Origin: an uncultured Selenomonadales bacterium
GTDB lineage: Bacteria > Bacillota > Negativicutes > Acidaminococcales > Acidaminococcaceae
Assembly (NCBI GenBank): GCA_900315805.1
Contig: ONAN01000009.1
Span: forward strand, 1-54,286
Direction of reading: 5' to 3'
DNA: 54,286 bases
The notes beneath the pieces were generated by a model. That model did not search any database. It saw nothing but the letters and a program-made list of their open reading frames with translations, and was not told where the DNA came from. A program made the translations under genes and the position numbers. Shown piece after piece: positions 1 to 6,232 of this stretch (position 1 is its first letter; every line of letters starts with the position of its first letter).

Positions 1-1
1 T

Positions 2-64
2 ACACCGTCAGAACTATTTGATGCATTCCTCGATGAAGTTTATGCTATTGAGTGTGTTTCTTGA
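2..64 (+). CDS. C-terminal tail of an upstream gene (partial)
   Basis: An open frame enters from the left edge and stops with TGA at 62-64, giving about 20 residues of ordinary acidic/aliphatic composition (SELFDAFLDEVYAIE). The next gene's ATG follows two bases after the stop, the spacing of two cotranscribed genes. The family cannot be told from so short a tail, and it could be a chance open frame. Confidence 0.4.
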   Translation, partial: TPSELFDAFLDEVYAIECVS

Positions 65-66
65 TT

Positions 67-498
67 ATGAGTGTTCAAATTCAACTTGCAATTTACCAAC
101 AAGAAAAGAAGAGTGAAGCAACCTTTGAGGTTATGCAAAATCAATATGTCGATTTAGAGAGGATAGATGAGATTTTACAACAGGCCCACCTGTTATCGGT
201 GTATGATATTATCGCCGTTTTACTTTTTGTAGCATGCAATAAGATTGTTCAGATTTATTTAATGGGAGGACTCCTTCGGTATTTCAGCAACAGAAAGAGA
301 CCGGAACACAAGAGAATGTTTTCCATGCCAGAAGAAAAAAAGTACAAGTTGGTAGAATCTAAAACAAATCAACCTTATGATCAAACGTTCATTACGGTAT
401 TCAATTTCAAAGACAAGGAATATTTTGTGGAACATACTGAAATGTTGAGTGAAAGAGAATATAGAGATATCCAGGAATTCGTTCAGCGGAATTCTTAA
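67..498 (+). CDS. hypothetical protein with one membrane segment
   Basis: A 143-residue protein of unknown family. I chose the ATG at 67 because it sits two bases after the upstream stop; a GTG at 52 in the same frame is the alternative. Residues about 43-70 form a hydrophobic stretch (IIAVLLFVACNKIVQIYLM) that could span the membrane, with a charged N-terminal part and a soluble C-terminal half containing YDQTFITVFNFKDKEYFVEH. The gene is AT-rich compared with the 55-60% GC core genes further right, in keeping with an acquired island. A weak hairpin lies just after the stop (500-517). No function can be assigned. Confidence 0.65.
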   Translation: MSVQIQLAIYQQEKKSEATFEVMQNQYVDLERIDEILQQAHLLSVYDIIAVLLFVACNKIVQIYLMGGLLRYFSNRKRPEHKRMFSMPEEKKYKLVESKTNQPYDQTFITVFNFKDKEYFVEHTEMLSEREYRDIQEFVQRNS

Positions 499-681
499 GG
501 CCTGAGTAATGTCAGGCAATAAAACCTCTCAAGTATATTAAAAAGATACGTTATTCTGCTTTAGTACTCCTTTTGTTTCAAACGATTTCAAACGATTCCC
601 AATATAATAACGGCCGGTGTGTTCCGATTGTCGTTGACCTCACAATTAGTACAATTATTATTTTTATTGAAGGGCCAAACG

Positions 682-709
682 TTGACGTTACTTAAATCCA
701 TGTTATAAT
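682..709 (+). promoter_or_regulatory. strong sigma-70 promoter of a small RNA
   Basis: TTGACG at 682-687 and TATAAT at 704-709 with 16 bp between them. There is no coding region directly downstream; instead a two-hairpin RNA ending in a terminator follows within 80 bases. Confidence 0.7.
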
Positions 710-715
710 TTTGGG

Positions 716-790
716 AGTGAAAAGCTTTCAGCAGGTTCCTGCTGGGCACTGGACTCGCTATCAACTTTGGTAGCGGGTCCTTTTATTTTT
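716..790 (+). ncRNA. putative free-standing small RNA, about 75 nt
   Basis: From the start expected for the 682-709 promoter, the transcript contains a CAGCAG-GTTC-CTGCTG hairpin (729-744) followed by a longer hairpin, GGACTCGCTA pairing with TAGCGGGTCC (751-780), and a U-rich tail (781-790). No start codon with a ribosome site is visible. The layout (promoter, two stems, intrinsic terminator) is that of a small regulatory RNA. It could act on the flanking genes or be an island-encoded antisense control RNA. I recognise no known RNA family. An alternative is a transcription attenuator ahead of fic, but fic has its own promoter at 877. Confidence 0.5.
751..790 (+). terminator. intrinsic terminator of the small RNA
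   Basis: Ten-base stem arms 751-760 and 771-780 (one G-U type mismatch region) are followed by TTTTATTTTT. Confidence 0.75.
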
Positions 791-876
791 AGCGGAGAAT
801 CTGTAATGAATAGGATAAACTCTTCCGAATTAATGCTGAGCAAATTGCGTAGCGTCTAATCCTCGAACAAAAGTTC

Positions 877-905
877 TTGTCAAAAATGGCCGATTTTGAT
901 ATAAT
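877..905 (+). promoter_or_regulatory. promoter of the fic gene
   Basis: TTGTCA at 877-882, 17-bp spacer, TATAAT at 900-905. The -10 region overlaps the first copy of the TTTTGATA repeat that continues towards the fic start codon, so a protein bound there would block transcription. Confidence 0.7.
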
Positions 906-983
906 GCAATAAAGATAATATCAAAAATGCGTGTTTTTGATAAGATGATGGGACTTGTTTTCAAAATATCAAAAAATTGATAA
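894..983. promoter_or_regulatory. array of TATCAAAA / TTTTGATA repeats, probable fic operator
   Basis: The 8-9 base element TTTTTGATA or its complement occurs at 894-902, 918-927, 934-942 and 967-983 (the last as ATATCAAAAAATTGATA, itself palindromic). Copies alternate in orientation, giving inverted pairs between the -10 box and the fic start. Fic proteins of this type end in a winged helix and some regulate their own gene, so the array is the obvious candidate site. Confidence 0.55.
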
Positions 984-1032
984 GAATACGGGTACTGTAG
1001 CTGTTGGTTTTGTCGACTGGAAGGTGAGTAAC

Positions 1033-2238
1033 ATGACTTATACCCCCTTATGGAAACTTTATTACCAAAATCCTGAAGAATATGAAACGGTGTATAAAAG
1101 CTACATGAATTCACCAGTGACGCAATATCTGGGCGTTGAAATCCGACAGTACAATCACGAGAAATCCTATCCTGCGTTTATGTTGTATACACGCGAAATT
1201 CTGTTATTGGCAGAGGAGATTGACAGGCTGCATATGCAGCTGGTTGATATTGTCCATCATGTACCGCCAGAAGTGTTGAAACAGTTTGCGTTGCTCTGCA
1301 TAGTGGACGAAGTCAAATCGACCAACGATATTGAAGGCGTTCGGAGTACAAAGCAGGAAATCCGGAATATCCTGAATGAAAAAAGTGCTGAAACGACCAG
1401 ATTAAATAACGTGGTAAATAAATATAAAAGTTTAATAACTAACGAACCATTTCAGTTTAAAGCTTGTGAAGACATTCGTCATTTCTATGACAACTTTGCC
1501 TATGCAGATATCTTAGCAGAAACGGAAGCAAATAAACTTGATGGTGAAATTTTTCGAAAAGAAGCGGTCGATATTGAAACAAATGTAGGGAGAATCATTC
1601 ACCGCGGGGCTTTCCCAGAATCAAAAATCATCAACTTAATGAATCAAGCGTTGGCCATATTGAATAACGAAGAAATTCCATTTCTGGTACGAATCAGTGT
1701 TTTTCATTTCCTATTTGGATATATTCACCCCTTCTATGATGGGAACGGGAGGACCAACCGGTTTATCACGTCGTATTATCTTGCACAGCGGTTCCATAAA
1801 GTAATTTCATTACGCTTATCAATCATAATTAAAAAAAATCGAAAAAAATATTATGATTTGTTCTCAAAAACGGAAGAAGAATTTAACCGTGGTGATTTGA
1901 CGGATTTTACAATTGGTTTCATCAAGTTAATCAGAGATACTTTTACGGATACGATTGTCATATTGCGGCGCAAAAAAGACCAGGTAGATAAATATCTGCA
2001 GAAACTTAAAGAACTGAACATTCAGGATGAGTTGACCAGGGAGATTTATATAATATTGTTGCAGTCAGCCTTGTTTTATGGGCAAGGTGTTACGGTATCG
2101 GATATCGTTAAGGCAACGGGAAAATCGCGCAATACCGTGCAGGTACGTATTGCCAAAATTCCTGCAAATCATATCATAAAAAATAAGAATAAGAAGACGA
2201 TCTATTATAAATTAAATCTACTTTTGTTCAATAAATGA
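1033..2238 (+). CDS. Fic family protein adenylyltransferase with C-terminal winged helix
   Basis: Fic enzymes transfer AMP from ATP to Ser/Thr/Tyr hydroxyls of target proteins. The catalytic motif HPFYDGNGRTNR is intact at residues 232-243 (counting from the ATG at 1033), including the catalytic His. The inhibitory-helix motif T-x-x-x-E-G (TNDIEG) lies before it at residues 97-102, so this is a class II, self-inhibited Fic protein. The last 60 residues (VSDIVKATGKSRNTVQVRI) look like a winged helix-turn-helix. The start at 1033 is preceded by AAGGTGAG; an upstream ATG at 955 would add 26 unconvincing residues. AT-rich, in the island beside ssrA. Likely controlled by its own DNA-binding domain through the repeats at 894-983. 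Family assignment is firm; targets are unknown. Confidence 0.9.
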   Translation: MTYTPLWKLYYQNPEEYETVYKSYMNSPVTQYLGVEIRQYNHEKSYPAFMLYTREILLLAEEIDRLHMQLVDIVHHVPPEVLKQFALLCIVDEVKSTNDIEGVRSTKQEIRNILNEKSAETTRLNNVVNKYKSLITNEPFQFKACEDIRHFYDNFAYADILAETEANKLDGEIFRKEAVDIETNVGRIIHRGAFPESKIINLMNQALAILNNEEIPFLVRISVFHFLFGYIHPFYDGNGRTNRFITSYYLAQRFHKVISLRLSIIIKKNRKKYYDLFSKTEEEFNRGDLTDFTIGFIKLIRDTFTDTIVILRRKKDQVDKYLQKLKELNIQDELTREIYIILLQSALFYGQGVTVSDIVKATGKSRNTVQVRIAKIPANHIIKNKNKKTIYYKLNLLLFNK

Positions 2239-2252
2239 TGTATTGGAAGCTG

Positions 2253-2600
2253 TTAACTTGCGGAGGAATTCAAGTGAATCTCTACAACGAACCACCTGTC
2301 GCTCATCCTGAGTTTGAAGATGGCCAGTCTGCCGATGTCCAAATCATCCAGAGGGAAGAAAAGGATGGTCAGGCGGGCCTTAAAGGCTTCATTCCCGGTC
2401 AGTCCAAACTCCTTATTGACCGCTGCGCCTTTGGCATAGAACCATGCCGTCGGCTTTCCGATTCCCTCTTCGGCTAACATCTGGTTGTAACCGTCCACCC
2501 ATTCCTGCAGGTCTCCGCCTGCTCCGAGGATCGTGTAGTAGGAACCGTTGTATGCTTCCCGCAGGTTTGCCTTTGCAATGTTGATGTTCTTTGCCTTCAT
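2253..2600 (-). CDS. hypothetical protein of the accessory island
   Basis: A 115-residue protein starting at the ATG at 2600, which has GAGGAGGTG eight bases upstream; a longer reading from 2630 would place that ribosome site inside the gene. The first half is hydrophilic (KNINIAKANLREAYNGSYY) with a central AWFYAKGAAVNKEFGLTGNEA stretch, and the C-terminus is rich in Asp/Leu. No signal peptide or membrane segment. It lies 13 bases after the stop of the 2614-2937 gene on the same strand, so the two are probably one transcript. It converges on fic. I do not recognise the family; such pairs are common on integrative elements. Confidence 0.6.
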   Translation of the reverse strand: MKAKNINIAKANLREAYNGSYYTILGAGGDLQEWVDGYNQMLAEEGIGKPTAWFYAKGAAVNKEFGLTGNEAFKARLTILFFPLDDLDIGRLAIFKLRMSDRWFVVEIHLNSSAS

Positions 2601-2613
2601 CTTCTGCACCTCC

Positions 2614-2937
2614 TCAAGCCCTCTCCACATCGACCAACCAGCTTGCTACTGGGTGGCATTCACCCGTCGCCTTTTCAAGGACCAGCTTGCTTTCAACAAT
2701 GTAATGCAGGCCTTTGCCGACCTTCACAAACCGGATGTTTTCAAACCCCTCAATGTTCGTGCGGTAAACGGATGCCCGGCGGCTCTCCCCGTTGTAGCTT
2801 TTGCCATCCCAACCGTTGAAGGTGAATACTACTTTTTCCTTCGTCTTGGTAAAGTTGGCTTCAAAGGTTCTGCGGGAAATCGTGGTAGCAAAATTCCCAA
2901 GTTCAAAATGCTGTCTTAATGCGAATCCATACCTCAT
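2614..2937 (-). CDS. hypothetical protein of the accessory island
   Basis: A 107-residue protein with ATG at 2937 and GGAGGT seven bases upstream. It is rich in aromatic and basic residues (FTFNGWDGKSYNGESRRA) and has no membrane segment. It is followed closely by the 2253-2600 gene. A short palindrome (2971-2985) and a possible promoter with TTGACT lie upstream, and the XRE regulator gene lies behind it on the same strand, separated by a terminator. Function unknown. Confidence 0.6.
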   Translation of the reverse strand: MRYGFALRQHFELGNFATTISRRTFEANFTKTKEKVVFTFNGWDGKSYNGESRRASVYRTNIEGFENIRFVKVGKGLHYIVESKLVLEKATGECHPVASWLVDVERA

Positions 2938-2970
2938 GCTGTGTACCTCCGTGTGTATTTTCCTTTCGGT

Positions 2971-2985
2971 AGTGTATACATCACT
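2971..2985. promoter_or_regulatory. palindrome upstream of the 2614-2937 gene, possible operator
   Basis: AGTGTATACATCACT has AGTG/CACT ends around a GTATAC core. It lies about 35 bases ahead of the start codon, where a repressor such as the neighbouring XRE protein could bind. Inference only. Confidence 0.3.
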
Positions 2986-3032
2986 CTAAAAGAACATAAA
3001 GTCAAGTTCTTATTTTGGATTTTTTATTTAAA

Positions 3033-3070
3033 AAAAGAAGCCCGGAAGCCGTTGCAGCCTCCGGGCTTTT
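3033..3070. terminator. bidirectional terminator
   Basis: AGCCCGGAAGCC-loop-GCCTCCGGGCT with A-run on the left and T-run on the right. On the minus strand it ends the XRE gene; it also isolates the two-gene unit to its left. Confidence 0.7.
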
Positions 3071-3071
3071 C

Positions 3072-3335
3072 CTATTTGGAGTTTTTCTTCGACTTCATTA
3101 TGGATCCTGTCTTAGTGCGGATTTCATATTCATCGTCCGGCACTCTGACCAGCAAATCGGAAATGTCACACTGGAGAACCTCACATATCAGATCCAGATG
3201 CTTCAAATTAATTCGGTCAGACAGTTCCCAATAGTAGTCATTAATGGTGCTGGCTCGAATATTTGTCTTCTTAGCCAGGTCGGCTTGGGTGTACCTCAGC
3301 TCGCCAAGCCGGGTACTGAGCAAAAACCTAATCAT
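3072..3335 (-). CDS. XRE (Cro/C1) family transcriptional regulator
   Basis: An 87-residue protein that is almost entirely one helix-turn-helix domain: LRYTQADLAKKTNIRASTIN covers the two DNA-binding helices at about residues 14-34, followed by LDLICEVLQCDISDLL, the usual closing helices of the family. The C-terminal tail is basic. I chose the ATG at 3335 because AGGAG lies eight bases upstream; a GTG at 3344 is in frame. The upstream region carries repeated ATAACG/CGTTAT elements, so autoregulation is likely. As the last gene of the AT-rich island it may control island genes. Confidence 0.85.
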   Translation of the reverse strand: MIRFLLSTRLGELRYTQADLAKKTNIRASTINDYYWELSDRINLKHLDLICEVLQCDISDLLVRVPDDEYEIRTKTGSIMKSKKNSK

Positions 3336-3400
3336 CGCCGTCACTCCTTTACGTTAGATTGTAACCATTTGAGATTTATCTCGCAGGGTAACGGTAGAAT

Positions 3401-3437
3401 ATAACGTATCGAGTTAAGAAATAACGTAATCCGTTAT
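3401..3437. promoter_or_regulatory. ATAACG inverted repeats, probable XRE operator
   Basis: ATAACG-TAATC-CGTTAT is a perfect inverted repeat at 3421-3437, and ATAACGTATCGAGTTA at 3401-3416 is a second, weaker copy; a further TAACGG lies at 3389. All lie between the XRE start codon and the tmRNA terminator. Confidence 0.5.
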
Positions 3438-3478
3438 AAAAAAGAAGAACAGGACGACCATAATAAAGTCGTCCTGTT
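3438..3478 (-). terminator. terminator downstream of ssrA
   Basis: ACAGGACGAC (3449-3458) pairs with GTCGTCCTGT (3469-3478); reading the minus strand, the stem is followed by a T-rich stretch (TCTTCTTTTTT). It lies 85 bases beyond the tmRNA 3' end. Confidence 0.7.
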
Positions 3479-3562
3479 GTCAATTTTTATTCGAGTGGAA
3501 TATGTAAAACAAACGCACCATAGCCCATACAGAGCCTTATGATGGTTCGCCTGGGAACACTC

Positions 3563-3914
3563 TGGTGGAGGTGAAGGGAGTCGAACCCTTGTCCGAACAT
3601 ATTGTCTTACGAATTTCTCCGAGCGCAGACAGCATACTGGGTTTCGCTTTCACAACGCCTGCCGACCGGCTTTGCAATCGCTATTCCGTAGATTTGACCG
3701 GGACTTACGGACGTCAGTACCCGGCGATCCCGCTAAATGTCGTCCTGTCCGCTCCTGCGGGAGCCGGAGTGGCAGAACGGGTCACCTGAACTCAGGCAGC
3801 CAGTGCAAAATCGTTATCTGCGTTTAAATTTAAACGTCCACCGATTAACGTGCAGATGGAACCACGGCTCGCTTATCGTACGGCACCTATACCCGTCGAA
3901 ACCTTTACACCCCC
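3563..3914 (-). ncRNA. ssrA: transfer-messenger RNA (tmRNA)
   Basis: tmRNA rescues stalled ribosomes. The 5' end GGGGGTG (from 3914) pairs with the 3' CACCTCC ahead of ACCA (3563). The tRNA-like part has GGGTTCGACTCCC as T arm. The tag frame is on the minus strand at 3792-3821: GCA resume codon, then a reading of ADNDFALAA and TGA, so with the Ala carried by the RNA the tag ends in the usual FALAA degron. The 352-nt length is normal. CCA is encoded. Its 3' end is a classic integration target and the AT-rich island begins just past it. Confidence 0.95.
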
Positions 3915-3926
3915 GTTGCACAGTAC

Positions 3927-3955
3927 ATCTTAGCACGAAAAGGACAAAAAAGCAA
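3927..3955 (-). promoter_or_regulatory. ssrA promoter
   Basis: On the minus strand TTGCTT, 17-bp spacer, TAAGAT; transcription would start just ahead of the mature 5' end at 3914. Confidence 0.6.
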
Positions 3956-3963
3956 ATCGCGGT

Positions 3964-3992
3964 TTGACAGTGCGCGGGACTTGATGTAGAGT
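3964..3992 (+). promoter_or_regulatory. promoter of the mrp transcript
   Basis: TTGACA at 3964-3969, 17-bp spacer, TAGAGT at 3987-3992. It is back to back with the ssrA promoter. Confidence 0.55.
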
Positions 3993-4043
3993 TAAAGAAA
4001 GTGCCGCGAAGGCACCGGAGAAGCAAAGAGAGGATGATACGCT

Positions 4044-4874
4044 ATGGCAGACTGCAACCATGATTGCGAACACTGCAACGTAAAAGAAGGCTGCGACGAT
4101 CAGCAGGGGACGGCATCGTTCCGCAAACCCTGCCATCCGCAGAGCCATATAAAGAAGGTCATCGGCGTCGTGAGCGGCAAGGGCGGCGTCGGCAAATCGC
4201 TGGTCACGTCGATCCTGGCGGTGCGCATGCGCCGGGCCGGCAAGAAAGTGGCCATCCTGGACGCGGACATCACGGGACCGTCCATTCCCAAAACGTTCCA
4301 TCTGGAAGGCCGCGTGCCCATGGATGACACCGGCATCTACCCGGCCCGCACGAAGACGGGCATCGGGGTCATGTCCATCAACCTGCTGTTGCCCCACGAA
4401 ACGGATCCCGTCGTGTGGCGCGGGCCCATCATCGCCGGCGCCCTGCAGCAGTTCTGGACCGACGTCATCTACGGCGACGTGGATTATCTGTTCGTCGACA
4501 TGCCTCCCGGAACGGGCGACGTGCCCCTGACGGCCTATCAGATGCTGCCCCTGGACGGCGTCCTGGTCGTCGCTTCGCCGCAGGAACTGGTCGGCATGAT
4601 CGTGGAAAAGGCCGTCAACATGGCGAAGATGATGGATATCCCGGTCCTGGGCCTCATTGAGAATTACAGTTACTTCAAGTGCCCCGGCTGCGGCAAGGAA
4701 TACAGCATTTTCGGCAAGAGCCGTGTCGACGAAGTGGCCGAAGCCCACGGCCTGGCCTGCCGGGACCGCATTCCCGTGGACCCGAAACTGGCGGAAGCCG
4801 TCGATGCCGGTACGCTGGAAGAGGCGGACCTGCCGTATCTGGACAACACGCTGGCCATGCTGGAGAAACTCTGA
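4044..4874 (+). CDS. Mrp/NBP35 family P-loop ATPase, Fe-S cluster carrier
   Basis: Mrp-type proteins bind and pass on [4Fe-4S] clusters to apo-enzymes in the cytoplasm. The deviant Walker A motif GKGGVGKS lies at about residues 42-49 and is followed by the LDADITGPSIP switch region; the C-terminal part has CPGCGKEYSIFG with the CxxC that bridges the cluster between two subunits. The N-terminus has an extra Cys/His-rich stretch (CNHDCEHCNVKEGC), a ferredoxin-like or NBP35-type addition. Length 276 is typical. It heads a short plus-strand unit with a thioesterase gene 30 bases downstream, ended by the hairpin at 5326. Sure of the family; the client proteins are unknown. Confidence 0.9.
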   Translation: MADCNHDCEHCNVKEGCDDQQGTASFRKPCHPQSHIKKVIGVVSGKGGVGKSLVTSILAVRMRRAGKKVAILDADITGPSIPKTFHLEGRVPMDDTGIYPARTKTGIGVMSINLLLPHETDPVVWRGPIIAGALQQFWTDVIYGDVDYLFVDMPPGTGDVPLTAYQMLPLDGVLVVASPQELVGMIVEKAVNMAKMMDIPVLGLIENYSYFKCPGCGKEYSIFGKSRVDEVAEAHGLACRDRIPVDPKLAEAVDAGTLEEADLPYLDNTLAMLEKL

Positions 4875-4903
4875 TTTTTTCAGCCAACGGAAAGGATGAA
4901 ACG

Positions 4904-5293
4904 ATGGAAACTGCTAAACCTGTCAGCAAGACGCTGACACAGACCGTTACGGAAGACATGCTGGCTGTCCGCGTGGGCAGCGGCACGCTGCGCGTTCTGG
5001 GCACCCCTGTCCTGGCGCGGCTTTACGAACAGGCGGCCCAGCTGCTGGCCGGCACATACTGCGAGGCCGGGACGACCACGGTGGGCAGCTTCATTTCCCT
5101 GAGCCACGACGCGCCGACGCCCCTGGGCATGGCCTTCACCGTGACGGCCACCCTGACGAAGCACGAAGGCCGTATCTTCGAATTCGACCTGGAAGCAAAG
5201 GACGAAACCGGCGTCATTTCCCGCGGCAGGCACACGCGGGTCGCCGTGTACAGTGAAAAGTTCCAGGCCAAGGCCGACGCCAAGGCGAAGTGA
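4904..5293 (+). CDS. hot-dog fold thioesterase (fluoroacetyl-CoA thioesterase-like)
   Basis: A 129-residue protein with the pattern of the FlK-like thioesterase family: an N-terminal TVTEDMLAVRVGSGTLRVLGTP segment, a central TTVGSFISLSHDAPTPLGM stretch that supplies active-site residues, and a C-terminal strand pattern EFDLEAKDETGVISRGRHTR. Such enzymes hydrolyse small acyl-CoA esters or act as binding folds. The ATG at 4904 has GGAAAGG upstream and follows mrp by 30 bases. The C-terminal tail is Lys/Ala-rich. The true substrate cannot be read from the sequence; the fluoroacetyl-CoA name should not be taken literally. Confidence 0.75.
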   Translation: METAKPVSKTLTQTVTEDMLAVRVGSGTLRVLGTPVLARLYEQAAQLLAGTYCEAGTTTVGSFISLSHDAPTPLGMAFTVTATLTKHEGRIFEFDLEAKDETGVISRGRHTRVAVYSEKFQAKADAKAK

Positions 5294-5325
5294 GCCGGAC
5301 CGCTCCCTGACGCAGACAAAAAAGA

Positions 5326-5380
5326 AAGCAGTTTTGCCGTTCCCGCGGAAACCCGCCGGGGGAGGCAAAACTGCTTTTTG
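5326..5380. terminator. bidirectional terminator
   Basis: AAGCAGTTTTGCC pairs with GGCAAAACTGCTT, flanked by A and T runs. It ends both the mrp unit and the converging tetR-type gene. Confidence 0.8.
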
Positions 5381-5390
5381 CGTTTCTCTG

Positions 5391-5942
5391 TCAGTTTTTC
5401 ACCTGGTCGAAGGAGGACAGGGACTTGTTGCCCGCCATGAGGAAGCAGATGCGCTTGATGGCATGGGGCATGTCGTACTCCATATCGTGTTTGAGCCAGT
5501 CCAGGAAGATGCCGCTGGCGATAGTCTTCCAATAGCGGATCAGCAGCTCCCGGTCCGTGTCGGACAGGTTCATCTTCTGGAGCGACGACATATAGAGATG
5601 GGCGTAATAGTGGCAGATGGATTCGATGGTCGATTCGAGGGCGCCGCGCATGTCCGAATGGTACAGGTTCAGGACGACCTTTTTGTATTTGGCGGCCACG
5701 AGCATCATGTAGAACAGGAACGTGACGGGCCGGCGGAAACGCCGTTTCAGGCCCAGGAACTCCTTCATCTTGGCCTGCAGCAGGCGCCGCACCAGGTCCT
5801 CCATGCCGGCAAAGTGGTAGTAGAACGTGTTGCGGTTGATCTGGCAGCGGCGCACGATGTCCGTCACTGTGATTTTCGAGACCGGCTGCTCCTCGAGCAG
5901 TTTCAGGGCCGTGGAGAAAATCAGATTTTCCGTAATGCGCAT
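5391..5942 (-). CDS. TetR family transcriptional regulator
   Basis: A 183-residue repressor-type protein. Residues about 24-46 (SKITVTDIVRRCQINRNTFYYHF) are the classic TetR helix-turn-helix with the FYYHF end. The C-terminal ligand domain is all helical with the pattern seen in the TetR_C_7 / DhaS-like members (RELLIRYWKTIASGIFLDWLKH). Start at 5942 with AGGAAGGTG upstream. It is divergent from the radical SAM gene at 6233, with about 290 bases between them that hold the promoters of both, so that gene is the natural target. Ligand unknown. Confidence 0.85.
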   Translation of the reverse strand: MRITENLIFSTALKLLEEQPVSKITVTDIVRRCQINRNTFYYHFAGMEDLVRRLLQAKMKEFLGLKRRFRRPVTFLFYMMLVAAKYKKVVLNLYHSDMRGALESTIESICHYYAHLYMSSLQKMNLSDTDRELLIRYWKTIASGIFLDWLKHDMEYDMPHAIKRICFLMAGNKSLSSFDQVKN

Positions 5943-6232
5943 GATGCCTGCACCTTCCTGCCTTCCTGCATACTGTGTTCCTGCCTTTTGTCCTTACGCG
6001 CAGGAACATCTTTTTCATTACAACATTATACTCCTTTTGCGAAAAAGATGACAGTTTTTTAGACACTTTTGCTATAAATGTTCGAATTTGTACATACACG
6101 GCACGGTTGACCATGGTTTTCCCCGGCGCCTTTTGCTACTATAGTAAACGGGAGAAGAGCGGATACAAGCCGCCTTCTGCCGTTTTATTTAATATATGTA
6201 TTTACATCCGGGTTTATTGGAGGCGTTTTTTT

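Noticed and set aside
716..790. tracrRNA or CRISPR-related RNA
   Set aside because: No CRISPR repeats or cas genes in the window and no anti-repeat in the RNA.
3565..4026. Protein-coding frames over the ssrA region
   Set aside because: They are chance frames across the tmRNA and its promoter; the RNA fold and tag frame explain the sequence.
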